In this document: positions 35,940-48,329 of the stretch, in pieces
Numbering within the stretch: the first letter of the stretch is position 1
Layout of the letters: every line of letters begins with the position of its first letter
From: Oscarella lobularis
Taxonomy: Eukaryota > Porifera > Homoscleromorpha > Homosclerophorida > Oscarellidae
Assembly (NCBI RefSeq): GCF_947507565.1
Contig: NC_089186.1
Coordinates: 1,426,001 to 1,490,000 of the forward strand
Length of the DNA stretch: 64,000 bases
Direction of reading: 5' to 3'
Position numbers and translations under genes: made by a program
Notes under the pieces: model-generated
The model's database searches: none
What the model saw: only the letters and a program-made list of their open reading frames with translations
What the model was told of the DNA's origin: nothing

Positions 35940-36430
35940 CCTTTCTATCTCTCAAGCATCTCCGTAGGATCTTACCGACTTGGGAATGGCATCAACAAAC
36001 TCAACGACGCCGTTAGGATGCTTATGAGGAGCCGACAACGTGGCCACGAAATCACACACGTCACTCTCGCCAATCGTCAAACCGGATCGTCGGGAACGCC
36101 AATCACAGCAGCATCGGCAATATCGAAAAATGAGTCAAAAGCAAACCCCCAAGCTCCGCCGGAGCAACCTAAAAACATCATCAATAGATATGAAATAAAA
36201 AGATGCGTAGGCGTGGACCACTGTGTCACCTGAAAGCCTTTGACTTTGATCAGCTCCTTGAGACGATCGGTTACGTAGAGAAACTCATCGTTGTCGTGGT
36301 AGCCGATGTCACCCGTGTGCAGCCACCCGTCCTCGTCGATCGTACGCGCCGTCGCCTCGGGGTTATTCAGAGCCTTGAGGAAGGGCTCGGGCTCGAACTT
36401 GGGCAGCGCGACCGACGTCGAGCCTTGGTG
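35940..36430 (-). pseudogene. Acyl-CoA synthetase (4-coumarate-CoA ligase-like) pseudogene fragment
   Basis: Unrelated to the receptors. The upstream exon (36230 to about 36425) reads [13 protein letters not shown] joined directly to [15 protein letters not shown], then LHTGDIGY and [13 protein letters not shown], the adenylate-forming (AMP-binding) C-terminal signature. A 63-base intron (36169-36229) with GT-AG ends follows, then [12 protein letters not shown]. Next comes a frameshift in a T run near 36130, an in-frame stop, and finally VCDFVATLSAPHKH and GVVEFVDAIPKS, typical of the 4CL/luciferase-like family. The first join skips a large part of the enzyme. The fragment is therefore internally deleted, frameshifted and truncated. 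GC content is higher than in the neighbouring receptor exons. Confidence 0.85.
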
Positions 36431-36791
36431 CACTTCTCACTGCCTTCTCACTATCAGAACAATTGAAGCAGCATTCGGTTTTCGCGTAAAACGGGGGACA
36501 CTCCTACACTGCAATAGACTTCAGAAGCCCGTGGCAGCACGACGTCGCGCCAGAAGAGAATTGCACGGAAGCGCAACGCTAAACTCGCCGTTAGAACGTA
36601 AAAGAGGAGACGACCCTAGTCTCATCGAAGCTCCCGTATTAAAAGCACTTTTCCGCAGTTTCTCGCCACCCACACGCGCTAGAATGATGCCTCTCAAGCC
36701 GAAATCTGTTCCAGGCAACGTCAAATAGTTGCTAAAACGAAAAGTAGCAAAATGATAGACAAAATAGGAAAAAGAACTGTCTGACTCCGAG
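36431..36791. other. 3' flank of G7
   Basis: About 360 bases. The part nearest the stop resembles the 3' flanks of type A genes (ccaggcaacgtca, ttgctaaaacgaaaag) and is probably 3' UTR. It also holds a copy of the upstream element (36627-36638) with no gene start beside it. Confidence 0.5.
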
Positions 36792-39700
36792 TCATTTCTT
36801 CTGCGGTTGAACGGCGACGTCACGGTGTGAGAGCCTTTCAATGTGGTCATAGTCGTCTGCGCGAGACATCGATGGAAATTCTGGGCCAGATTGGGTTGAG
36901 AATTGAAGAGTGTTATACAGACTGCCTCCTGATTGAAAATTAGACTCAGCGAAATCCAGCCTGTTGTACGTCGATTCCTCGCATTTCTCCCTTCCTCCTT
37001 CGATGCCGTATATATACTCGAATTCGTTTTCTGTTTGCGTTTCTGCTGGCCGAAGAGTGAAGACTGACGAAGGAGCATTGGTAAAATCATACATTGGGTT
37101 AGGGCTAAGGTCGTAGTCTCCCGAAGGCTTTCCGTTGCTGTTGCCTCTTCGACAGGCAAAGACAGCAATCACAATAACAATAGCAATAACGACAACTCCA
37201 CCACCAACCCCTGCTCCAATGAAAACAAAAGACGAGCTGCCGCTATTAGCTGCTTGTGCTGGCGTTGATGTCGAAGTGCTTGCAAGCGACACTTCCAAAC
37301 TGACTTGCGGAGACGTCGGCTGCGCGGCGGCGGTTAATCGCCAGTCACTTGACGTCTCCGACGTGTGCAGCGGCGGCTGAGAAGATTTCTTACTGGTTGG
37401 CGAAGTCGTACGAAGAGGTGTCGATGGAGCACCAGACGTCTTCATTGACGACCGATACGTCGGCGTTCGAGACCGTGACTTTTGAGTTGTAGCAGAAGTA
37501 TCGGAAGAGCCTGCAGTTGGTGAACCAGTTTTTAAACGGACAGTGCTCAAAGGAATCCCAGTGGTAGGAGTAGTGGGGACCGAAGACGTAGCAGCAGTCA
37601 GAGTAGAGAAGACTGTAGAAGAAGCAGAAGTAGAAGAGACTTCCGTTGGTGCAGCAGTGTTTGTAGCCAAAGTCGTCAGGGATGCCGTGGTAACGGCATT
37701 CGAACTTGCAGCGGTATTTGACGGCGCCACTGGGGCGTTGGATGCGGTATTCAAAGTCGTGGAAGAGATCGTAGTTGCAGCAGCAGCGGTCGTCGCAGCA
37801 TAAGTTGGAGGAGAGCTCGTAGTTGCGGCAGTTGTCGTCGCAGAAGCAGTCGTAGAAGACATCGTAGTTACGGCCGCGGTCGTTGAAGCCGCAGTTGAAG
37901 CACTCGTACTAGCAGACGATGACATCGGAGCCAAAGTCGTAGGAGGTTCCGTCGTTGTAACTGAAGGGCAGGTGCCGTCGATTCTCTTACCGGCGGGAGG
38001 AGGAGAAAAAGAGGATTGAGGTACCGAATTGGACGGCTCTAAAATCATGTTTAATTAAAACGAATATATTGCTTTCTATACCCTAAGCTGCTTACTCGGA
38101 CAAAGGCAATAAGACCACATTTCCATGTTACCATTGACATCATTCTTCGTCGAGCACCACGGAATGCCTTTCTCGAAAGAAGTGCACTCAAAAAATCGCG
38201 TTCCATTGTAGATGAATGGAAAAATGCATTTGTACTGGTCGGCTCCCGAGTTTCCTTCGCATACATACGTTACGGAGGGAAAATCTGCAAAAAAACCATG
38301 TGGGTATAACTAAGGTCAGAATAATAGTACAATACCGCTTCTGCACTTGCTGACCAAACAATCGATGATTCTTTCATCTGAACGATAACACCACGGCTTT
38401 GATCTTGTTTCCGGATCCGGATTTCGACAGTTGCTGTGATCGCCAAGTCCGGCATCGGCGTATTGAGACACGGGGAACGTCGTAAATTGATTCCACGACA
38501 CGCAATTTCCATCCGTACCGGATCCCCTATACCCATATCCTTTGTCAACAGTGCTGTAACAATTCGAGTCTAGAAAGTCCAATAAGCAATATGACAGAGT
38601 AGAACTTCGTGTTGTATGTCGACCTACCTTCGCACGCGTCTATATCGCAGTAAGTCCAATTGAGACATCCGCCGGTGTTATTTGTGTAGCACCACGGCCT
38701 TGTTCGACTTTCCGATATAGGGTTGCGACAATAGGAATGATTGCCCAAACCCGCTTCCGGATACAGAGCAACCAAATTTGAATACGTGCTCAGCTCTGAC
38801 CAATTGAGACACGATCTGCCATCAGCGCTGACGTCCGTCGTACCTCGATAGTAAGTACCGTTAAAGAGAGATCGAACACATTCTAGGAAATATATGCTAC
38901 CAATAAGCCATCAACGTCTTTAATTAATTTATCTACCTCTTCCCTTTGTCGTCACAACAGCATAACCTGACGTGACGGAGCCTTGGACAAGCGTAGCAGT
39001 GATTGAAAATGTGTACGCAGTCAACGCTGCAACATCAGAAATATGAGGAAGCGATACAGGGTGTATAGTAATAAATGTGAGTGCCGATGATTGAACCGCT
39101 GTTCCCGGGTAAATTTCGGAGTATTCTATATCATACGATGAGTCAGTTTTGACTATCGCAGGCGGTCCCGTCCATCTGAACGTTCCTTTCCCTTGATCCC
39201 GTCGTATTCCAATTCCGGTAACGGGCCTTTAGACGACGCTAAACGGAAATATGTCAAAACGTACAACAAATCTTCAACATCAATTACCATCTTCTCCTGA
39301 GCGCACCACTATCCAGTTACTACGGACGAGAGCGTCTGATCCGCTTTCAACTGAGACTCGATACAAATATTCTAAGTCTCATGCGTATACATAAAAAACG
39401 CGATCATGAAAATTGACCAACCTGAGAAAGCTTCAACTCCGCTAGTGTCTTTTAGGGTCACTACACCTTTGCTCTTAATCCCAACCTGAACAATTTGATC
39501 TTGACATGTCGGACCGTTCCACGTAAAATCTGGACATCCGGCAAAGCTGACGTTCAAGCTGGCACTCCTCACTTTTGGAACGTCAACCAGTTGTCCATTG
39601 ACCTCTAAATCTGCCAAACACCCTCCATAACTTGTCACGTTAACACCATATCCAAGAGCTATTTCGTCCATTGTTGGTGAAGCACCCTTGTGCTCCATGC

Positions 39701-41349
39701 CACCGAGATAAAGGTTTTCCAGAATTTTGGACGAATACGTGAGCACGTCAGGTATTTCAGATGAAGTTCGGTGAGAAACTCCGTCAACTGAAACCACGAG
39801 AGACGTCGTGTCTATTGTCAAGTTCACCGTGTGCCACGCGCCGTCACATAAGCTCGCGTCTTTAGGCCGAACGCGAAAGAAAAAAGGTCCATCTGCCGAC
39901 TGGTCACCTTTCTTGTACCTCAAATCCAATCCATCACCACGAGACTCTATGAAAAGAAATTTGCTTTCGTCATTGCTGTAGGTAGCTAGAAGAAGACCGT
40001 TCGGCCAACTTGTTCGCATTCTGAAACTGAGTTGAAGCTGGATGCTTGAGGACGACGACAAAGTCAACTTTGCGTAACCAGTGCCTCGGAAATGCATTCC
40101 TTTGTCAACCGCTGGAGGACAGCCATTGGAGCTCCAGCGAACATTCTCATAGCTTTGGTTTTTCAATAAATCAAACGCTCGATCATTATCCAATTGATCG
40201 ATTTGCATGCACCCGATGAAGGGTTCTGTGTGAGACAAGACACTAGAAGCGCTTGCAACCTGGTCAGATGTGATTCCTCCAACGTAAACATTGTTAACAC
40301 TAACAGCGATGTCCTTGCCGCTATTTACGTCCACAAACTTTAAAACTGCATCAACAGTGAGCTTAAGAGTCCTTTTCGTGCTTTCCCTCTTTTCCGCTTC
40401 TACTGTATGAAACTGACCGTCATTTAACGCCACTGTCGTAGTAATATCTGAAGAGCCTTTATCGCTTTTAACAGCAAATTTCAGCTTTCCATTCGCCAGC
40501 TGAAGGTATGCATATGATGACCAGTCGTCTTTAAAGGCAACGAAGAGCAGACCATCTGGAACAAACGTTCGAAATGACAGTTTCGTTATAAACGAACGTC
40601 CGCCATCAAAAGCGTCTCCCCGGGTGAACTTGATGTAGCCAAATCCTTCAAAAGATAATCCGGCAATGGCACTGGTTTGACTCGCAGGAACATATCTTTT
40701 CTCTATAACGTATTTAGTATTGTCATCTTCCTGGTCATGCTTTTGCCATTCGAGTTTAACTGACGACTTCCTCACTGATACTGGAGTAGGATAACGGTCA
40801 CCCAGTAGACCTATGAGTAAACAATTAATTAGACCGACTGGCATCATAGCATCTATCAGTCTGTGTACCCGCAACACAAGAGTATGACACACTCAGCAAC
40901 ATTTTGCCCGAGCACGTTGTTTCAAAAGAAACATTAGAAGCGCGCAACTCACAGTAGCTCCGATACTCGCATGCCGTCTTCACAACGTCGATGGCGCTGG
41001 AAGAGACACACGCATCGTCATCCCTTTTCAGATATTTTGGACACTACCCTTACGTTGACGAACTGCAAGGAGGGACCACTTCAGTTCCCGATCCGCAATC
41101 GTTTACTTCTTTGAACGTGACCGAACTGATCGTTATTAGATTGCTATTGCAATTGATTCTAAAAGGCGTTGCTAAGATAGGTAGTCAGACTACATCTGAG
41201 CCAATTACTGGCCAAAGCCGTTGTCACAGGCGGTGAGAGTCAGCGAATTCGTCCCTAACAGAACGTTAGCTTCGTGGTCGGTGAGTACCTAGACCTACTG
41301 AACCTTGGCAGCACCAGTATAGTGCAAGAATAGCAAAACGAGTAATCAT
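36792..41349 (-). CDS. G7: kinase-less (type B) receptor with a frameshift in FN3
   Basis: Signal peptide from 41349 (MITRFAILALYWCC); lectin exons about 40.87-41.27 kb; FN3 first half plus LamG pair about 39422-40812; FN3 second half about 39290-39374; FN3 about 38938-39239; kringle 1 about 38629-38883; kringle 2 about 38334-38571; FN2 38096-38284; one terminal exon 36792-38038 for stalk, TM and tail. Unlike type A there is no intron after the TM. The tail has NPMY, EYIYGI, STYNRL, SLYNTL and DYDHIERL, then a basic C terminus ending QPQKK. At about 39187-39200 the FN3 exon is one base shorter than in G10 and all other paralogues, which shifts the frame and soon gives a stop. Either a recent pseudogene or a sequence error; everything else stays open. 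Confidence 0.85.
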
Positions 41350-41410
41350 GATCCTGAAGACTTCGTTTTGGGAGAGAGACAACGATCAAAACGACAGCAC
41401 GTGCCTAACA

Positions 41411-41422
41411 AAAGCTCCCGTA
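41411..41422 (-). promoter_or_regulatory. Conserved upstream element, G7
   Basis: Sense strand TACGGGAGCTTT, 62 bases upstream of the G7 ATG, the closest spacing in the cluster. Confidence 0.55.
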
Positions 41423-41682
41423 TAACTGAAGTCTACTGATTTTATTCTTGCCTCTACTAATTTAGACTCCATTACAAGACACGGAAAAACTTAGCATGCA
41501 GTGTTTGAAGACCAAGAAGAGCTTCCTAAAAAATTCATTCAAAAACACTAAGTCTTGAGGATTAGACACGATTCGATTATGTTCATGAATGCATGTGTGC
41601 ATATGCACACGTATATGTAGATAAAAAGATCGTTCTCTACAGAAAAGGTCAAATAATCAAAATGCAAATAGGAATAGGCGCT

Positions 41683-44600
41683 TTACGCCTTGTACGCTTT
41701 TTGCAGCACTTCGTACGCTGACTGAGACACTTCCAAAGCATCACCTACATTTCCCATAACTGATTCGCTATTCTCTTTGAAACCCAACAGCGCGTCTTCA
41801 GGCTGAGAGATACGAGTGGCTATTGCGTTGAAAGTGGGTCGTTTGTGATGATCAGGATTCCTGCGAACGTCTTCGTTATTAATCAATTGATTTAATAATG
41901 TGTACTTTTTACCAGCACTCAATCATGAGTTCATATATAGCGTAAGAACAGCCTGGAGGTGGAGGAAGACGATAGCCAGTTTCCAGTAGGTCAATAACGG
42001 CATTGTTCTTTCTTTGGCCGTAAGGACGTTTCCCAACAGTCCAGATTTCATAAAGAACGATGCCGTAACTCCAGACGTCACTTGATGTTGAATACTTTCG
42101 AAAGCTGATTGCCTACAAAAAATTTTTCACTGGCCTGAGGAACGTAGAGACTCCGTTTACCTCAGGCGCGGTCCATCTGATGGGGATTTGTCCTCCTTTC
42201 GTGACGTAGTAACTGCCGTCGGACAAATCTCTTGATAAGCCAAAATCAGCAATCTAACGAACGAAACGAAAACGATGGCGTTCACGAAATTGAGCAAACC
42301 TTGCAAACTAATTTTTCATCAAGTAGAACGTTACGAGCCGCCAGGTCCTTAATAAACACCAATTTTGCAAACAGGCAAAACGTTAGAGACCTCCTATTAT
42401 ACCCTGTGAACAAAACATCGCTTTGCCAAGTATTCCATTCCGGCAGCTATGTCGCGAGCCATCTGCACAAATCGAGCAGGCAGATCCAAAGGCAACGTGT
42501 CCTCGCTTCTAGAACAATAGAAAGTGATACTTCTATTCCGCGTAAATTGACAGATACTTACGCGATTGACTGCAAGTACTGCTTCAAATCACCCTTCGGC
42601 AAAATTTCCAAGACAACCATCAACTGCAATGAACATGTACAGTATAGTAGTGGACTCGCAGTGCGCTTCTACTTTACCGGTTTTCCAGTGAGAACGACTC
42701 CGTACATTACAAGAACATTTCGGTGGCTAAACTGGCCCATAATTGCAGCCTCTTGAAGAAACTTGACTTTGTTCTCCTTCGACTCTGACTTCAACGTTTT
42801 CACGGCCACCACAACAGGACGTTTAGAATCCTTTAGAAAAGAACTACTAGTATGGCACAAAATCACCTGTGTTATAGTGACTGAACCTTATCTGTCCAGA
42901 TGCCTCTCTCAACCGTTCCAAACTCACTAAAAATGACAGTAGAAAATAAAGCATAGTACTGCTATAAAAACATTATTTACCCGGTTCCTAGTACTTCTTT
43001 CAGCTCAACTGAAGATCTCTCCAAAACGCGAAACTTCGCCGCAGTCAACTGGTCATACAACTTTTCTTCCGACGTTGCTGGCTCCCAGTAAATATCTCCT
43101 TTAGATTCCGCGATGACCTAAAGCAGAGCATACTACGACAAGAAAAGAAAATCTTGATAGTCTTGCTTTTCGCTCGGCTTGAGCTTGAGCTAAGGTGACC
43201 GGTACTTCGTAGTGACCATCGTCCTGGGAGTCGGGGCTTTGGCATACGCGAGCCGTTTTCGGTTCAGTGGTAACCTCGACCGGTTGGTAGTACTCAGACG
43301 TCGGCTTAGACAAGTTTTGAAGCACGGAAGAGTCCTGGTATTCAAATGACGGCGAATCTTCTTCCTCACTAAACGGCAAAACGACGGCGTAACTTGGCGA
43401 GTGTATTCGTGAGCTGCGCAGATCCATTTCCATAGCTAAACGACGAGATGTCGAAGACAACGGCATAAAGCATCGCTGTAACTTACCTTCCTCTTTCACG
43501 GGATACGCGTTCGATGCTGTGCGTTTTCGACACGCAATTACAGCAACCACGACGAGTACGACAATGACGAAGACTCCTACACCCACCCCTATTCCGATGT
43601 TCATGCCACTAGACTTGTCTGTGATATCTTTTACTGCAGGACTCGTAGTCGAATGCGAAGACGTCTGTGCTGTGGTAGACGACAATTCACTCGACGTTGC
43701 TGACAGTGGCGTCTGAGAAGAAGTCGCTTCTGTTCGCAAGTCAGAATCACCTGAGCTCGACCCAGAAGAAGGAATTTCTGCAGTCGCAGAAGTGCTTGTA
43801 GAATCGTCCTTCGCAGTAGTATTAGAAGGTGCAGCGGAAATCGTTGATGAGACCGGCGAGGACGGGTTGCTTGAAGATGTACGAGAGACAGACGCCGTTA
43901 AAGAAGCAGTCGAAGAAGCACCCGTCGAAGTCGTAGCTGCTGGAGTAGCCTTTGAAGTAGTAGCCAAGACCGCAGTTGCAGTATTCGAAGTTGTCACGGA
44001 AGAAATCGTTGTTGCAGCAGCAGAATTTGTTTCTGAGGCTGAATTTGAGTCAGAACTCCTTGAATTCGTTGGTGAAACTGGTATAGTTGGAATGCCTGAC
44101 GTTGCAGATAAAGCTGAAGAAGCGGCCGTAGAAGCAGTCTGCAGGGACGTAGTTGTAGAAGTGGCCTTTGAAGAATCAGTCGAGATTGAAGTTGCAGTAT
44201 CCATAGTTGTAGAAGATATTGTAGTTGCGGCAGTAGAACTCGAGACCACAGTTGAGACAGCAACAGTCCTTGAATTCGTCGGTGAGACTGGCGCCGTTGA
44301 AATGCTTGACGTTGTGCGAGGAGCTGTAGTTGAAGAAGGCGTGCGTGCGGCATTTGACGCTGTAGGAGGAGCTGTAGTTGAAGAAGGCGTGCGTGCGGCA
44401 TTTGACGCTGTAGGAAGATATGAAGACGTCTCTGATGTTGTGGGAGGTGAGACCGAAGAAGTCGTAGGAGAGAAGGTAGTTGTAGCAGACATAGTCGAAG
44501 TCGTAGGTGAGACCGTCGTTGGGGCCACCGAACTAGGAGCCGCGGTCGTAGGCGTTGCCGTGGTAGAAACTGCAAGGCAGGTACCGTCAATTCGTCCACT

Positions 44601-47600
44601 GACAGGAGGAGAGTAAGTGGGTAAAGATAGAGAAATCGACGGTTCTAAATAAATAAATAAAAATACAGAAATTTACTCCTGTGTAATAGCTTCTCACTAG
44701 GACAAAGACAGTACGCCCACTCTTTCATTGCCTGGCCTCCGTCGTTCTTTATTGAACACCAAGGAGCGTCACGATCAAAAGAAGTGCACTCGAAAAACCG
44801 CTTCCCTTTATAGACGAACGGAAAGACGCATTTGTCGTTACCATCCGAGTCTCCACCACATACATAATTTACAATAGACACATCTGAAAAGCAAACCGAC
44901 ATATTAAGAAACAGAAAATTTGAAATTTGCGCATGCAGTACCATTGGTGCACTCTTTAACGGAGCAATCGCGTTTGTTACCATCTGATTCATAACACCAT
45001 GGCTTTGACCTTGTTTGCGGATCAGGATTTCGACAGTAGCTGTGATCACCAAGTCCGGCTGCTGCGTATTGAGACACGGGAAACGTCGTAAATTGTTTCC
45101 ACGACACGCAACTCTTATCCGTATTCAATCCCCTATACCCGTACCCATTGTCCAGCGAGCTGTAACATGTCGTGTCTAAATAATGAGAGTAAAAATAAAA
45201 AGCATGTCGCTAACGGCAAAAGACCTACCCTCGCACTCGTCTATGTTGCAGTAGGTCCAGTTGAGACATCCACCCGTGTTGTCCGTGTAGCACCACGGCA
45301 TCGTTCGATTTTCCGATATAGGATTGCGACAATACGAATGATTGCCCAAACCCGATTCCGGATACAAAGCTAATAAATTTGAGTAGGTGCTCAGTTCCGA
45401 CCAGTTGAGACACGATTGGCCGTCGACGCTAATGGACGTCGTCCCACGATAGTACGTACCACGATACAGAGTCCGACGACATTCTATGCAATAAGATGAG
45501 GCATTTGAAATGTCTTATGCCCTATGTTACATACCTCGTCCATTGGTCGTTATACGTGCATAACTAGACGTAACGGAGCCTTGGTCTAACGAAACGGTAA
45601 TTGCAAAAACATAAGTAGTCGACGGTGAAACGACGGAAGAATAAGGAAGAGATATATCCTGTAGGTCGTCGTTAAACTTGAGATCAGATGACGGAACCGT
45701 CGATCCTTGGTAAACTTCAGAGTATTTTATATTGTATGACGTGCCGTCCTTGACAGTTGCCGGGGGTCCGGTCCAGCGAAATGTTCCCTTACCCGTGCTA
45801 CCGTCGTATTCCAACTCCGGTGAAGGTCCACTAGAAGACTCTAGAAAATGAGATCGTTAATAAGCGCTAACAAAAAAATTGAAATTCCATACTATCTTCT
45901 CCAGTGCGCACTACTATCCATTTACTGGGCACATGGGCGCCTGATCCGCTTTTCGCTGTGACTCGATATAAATACTCTGTAATGAAACATGAATAGAGAA
46001 AGGAATGCTATTACTTGTAACGAACCTGTAAAGGCTTTGACCCCATTAGTATCCGTTAGACGTTCTTCGCTTTTTCCTTTTGAACCAACGTGAAGAACTT
46101 GATCCGCGCACGTTGGACCTTCCCACGTGAAGTCTGGACATCCGGCAAAGCTGACGTTCAAGCTGAGGATTCTGTTCTTTACATAGTCGACCAGCTGTCC
46201 ATTAACCTCAAAATCTGCCAAACAACCTCCGTAGCTCGTAACGTTCACGCCATACCCAAACGCTCTTTCGACCATTGTTGGTGAACTCCCTTTATGTTCC
46301 AGGCCTCCGAGATAAAAGTTTTGTATAATATCAGAAGTATACGTCTGCACATTGGTTATTTTGGAAGGAGTGCTGTATGCAACGCCGTCGACGGTAACGA
46401 CTATAGACGTTGTGTCTATTGCTAAGCTGACTGTGTGCCACGCGCCGTCACACAAGCTCCCTGTTCTCGGTCGAACGCGAACGAGGAAAGGTCCATTCGA
46501 TGGCCCGTAGCCTTTTCTGTACCTCAAATCTAGTCCATTGACGCGTGACTCAAAGAAGAGAAATTCGCCTTTATCTTTGCTGTAAGCGGCCAGAAGAAGA
46601 CCGTTAGACCAGCTCGTTCGCATACGAAAATTGAATATAAGTCGACCGCTCGACGTAGGTGACAGCGTCAGTTTCGTGTAACCAGTTCCTCGGAAATGCA
46701 TTCCGGCCTGAACAGCGGGTGGACAGCCATTGGTAATCCAGCGAACATTATCATAGCTCTGGTTTTTCTGTAAATCAAATAGTTTGCAATCTTCAAGCTG
46801 ACCGATATTCATGCACCCAATGAATCCGTCTGTTTGAGAAAAAACGCCGGGTTTGACGTACTGAGTCGAGGTCAGTCCACCAACGTAAACGCTGTCCACA
46901 CTAACGTCAATGTCCTTGCCCTTGTTAACGCCCTTAGACGTTTTAGTTCCATCGACAGTAAGTTTGAGAGTTTCTGAATCCTTATCTCTCTTCTCCGCCT
47001 CTACTGTATGAAACTGACCGTCATTCAAAGTCACTGTTGTAGAAAGATCTACAGAGCCTTTATCGCTTTTCACCGCGAATTTCAATCTCCCATTCGTCAG
47101 CTGTAGGTATGCATACGACTTCCAGTCACTCTTGCTCTTGAACGCAACAAAGAGAAGGCCATTTGGAGCTGACGTGCGAAATGATAGTTTCGTTTTAAAT
47201 TTCTTTCCGCCATCAAAAGGATCATTGGAGAATTTGACGTAGCCAAAGCCTTCAAAAGATAATCCGGCAATGGCACTTGGTTGACTTGCGGGAACGTATC
47301 TTCTTTCTATAACGTATTGCGTATTGCTGCCTTCATTGGAGTGCTTCTGCCACTCGAGTTGAACTGATGACTTGGTCACTACAAGTGGACGTAAATAACG
47401 TTCACCTTGTAGACCTAAAACAACATTACTTAATTAATCAATTAACACGCACTGCAGAAGAAAATACCGGAAATACAAGTGTAGGACACGCTCAGCAACA
47501 TTCTGACTGAGCACGCTGTTCCAAAAGTAACATCAGCAGCCTTGACCCTGCAATAGTTCTTGTACTGGCAAGCTGTCCTTACAACGTCAATAGCGCTGGA

Positions 47601-47958
47601 AGAGAACGAATAAATCATCTCATTCATTTGCCTATACTCTTACGTAGACGAGTTGCAAGGAGGAGTAACTGAAGCGCGCGATACGCAGTTGTTCACTTCC
47701 TCGAACGTAACCGAACTAATCGCTATTAGCTTGCTTGTACAGTCGATTCTAAACGGCACAGTTGAGATCTCTAGCCGCTCCCTCGTTAATTCAGTGTCAC
47801 TTACGTCACATCGCCGTTGCAGGACGTTTTGAGCGACTGCGATTTTGTCCCTATCGTATAACGTGTTACGTTGACGGTTCTATCACCGAAAGCTGTCGAG
47901 GTTAGGCCATACCTTCGCAGTAGAAAATAAGCACGAACAAGGCAATTCGAAGAATCAT
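41683..47958 (-). CDS. G8: receptor tyrosine kinase, two kringles, long stalk
   Basis: Type K receptor. Signal peptide from 47958; lectin exons about 47.47-47.9 kb; FN3 first half plus LamG pair about 46027-47414; FN3 second half about 45892-45976; FN3 about 45536-45841; kringle 1 about 45231-45484; kringle 2 about 44946-45176; FN2 about 44698-44882; stalk plus TM 43487-44644; juxtamembrane 43167-43435; kinase exons from about 43120 to the stop at 41683. The TM is preceded by [17 protein letters not shown]. The kinase shows [33 protein letters not shown] and WTAPE. The C terminus ends [10 protein letters not shown]. The ectodomain closely matches kinase-less G9, and the kinase half matches G11, so the gene is a mosaic. 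The GC donor (GCAAGA) follows the juxtamembrane exon. Confidence 0.9.
44321..44416 (-). repeat. 48-base perfect tandem repeat in the G8 stalk
   Basis: Two direct copies, 44321-44368 and 44369-44416, encode the repeated words [15 protein letters not shown]9 and the G1-type stalks have a single copy. The length of 48 keeps the frame, a direct example of stalk-length change by repeat slippage or unequal exchange. Confidence 0.85.
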
Positions 47959-48059
47959 GGTAAAGACGCTGGCAGCGTTTTCAGGCCCGCTTTTCTTCGT
48001 AGAACCTAAGAAGAACGAGAAGCCACAAAGACGTCGTGTGCAGTCTGAACGGCCAAATA

Positions 48060-48071
48060 AAAGCTCCCGTA
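48060..48071 (-). promoter_or_regulatory. Conserved upstream element, G8
   Basis: Sense strand TACGGGAGCTTT, 102 bases upstream of the G8 ATG; directly followed on the plus strand by a half-site (attagcataag) of the inverted repeat seen at G3 and G5. Confidence 0.55.
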
Positions 48072-48329
48072 CATATTAGCATAAGTTCCTACGCGTGTCT
48101 CTTCCGAAGGGCGAGAGTAACTATGAGTAAGAGAGCGAGTCTTCTTAACAGACCTATGTCAAAATCGGCATCTGGCTGATCAGAACTCACAGGACCTGGC
48201 CAATCAGAATAAACACATACATACACAGACGTAACGTATGTAGTACTGTATTTTTAATTGTCATCTGTTGCACTGAAGTGAAGCGCATTGTACGTTCGTC
48301 CCGCTTCTTCACTCACCTAAGCATTGAGC

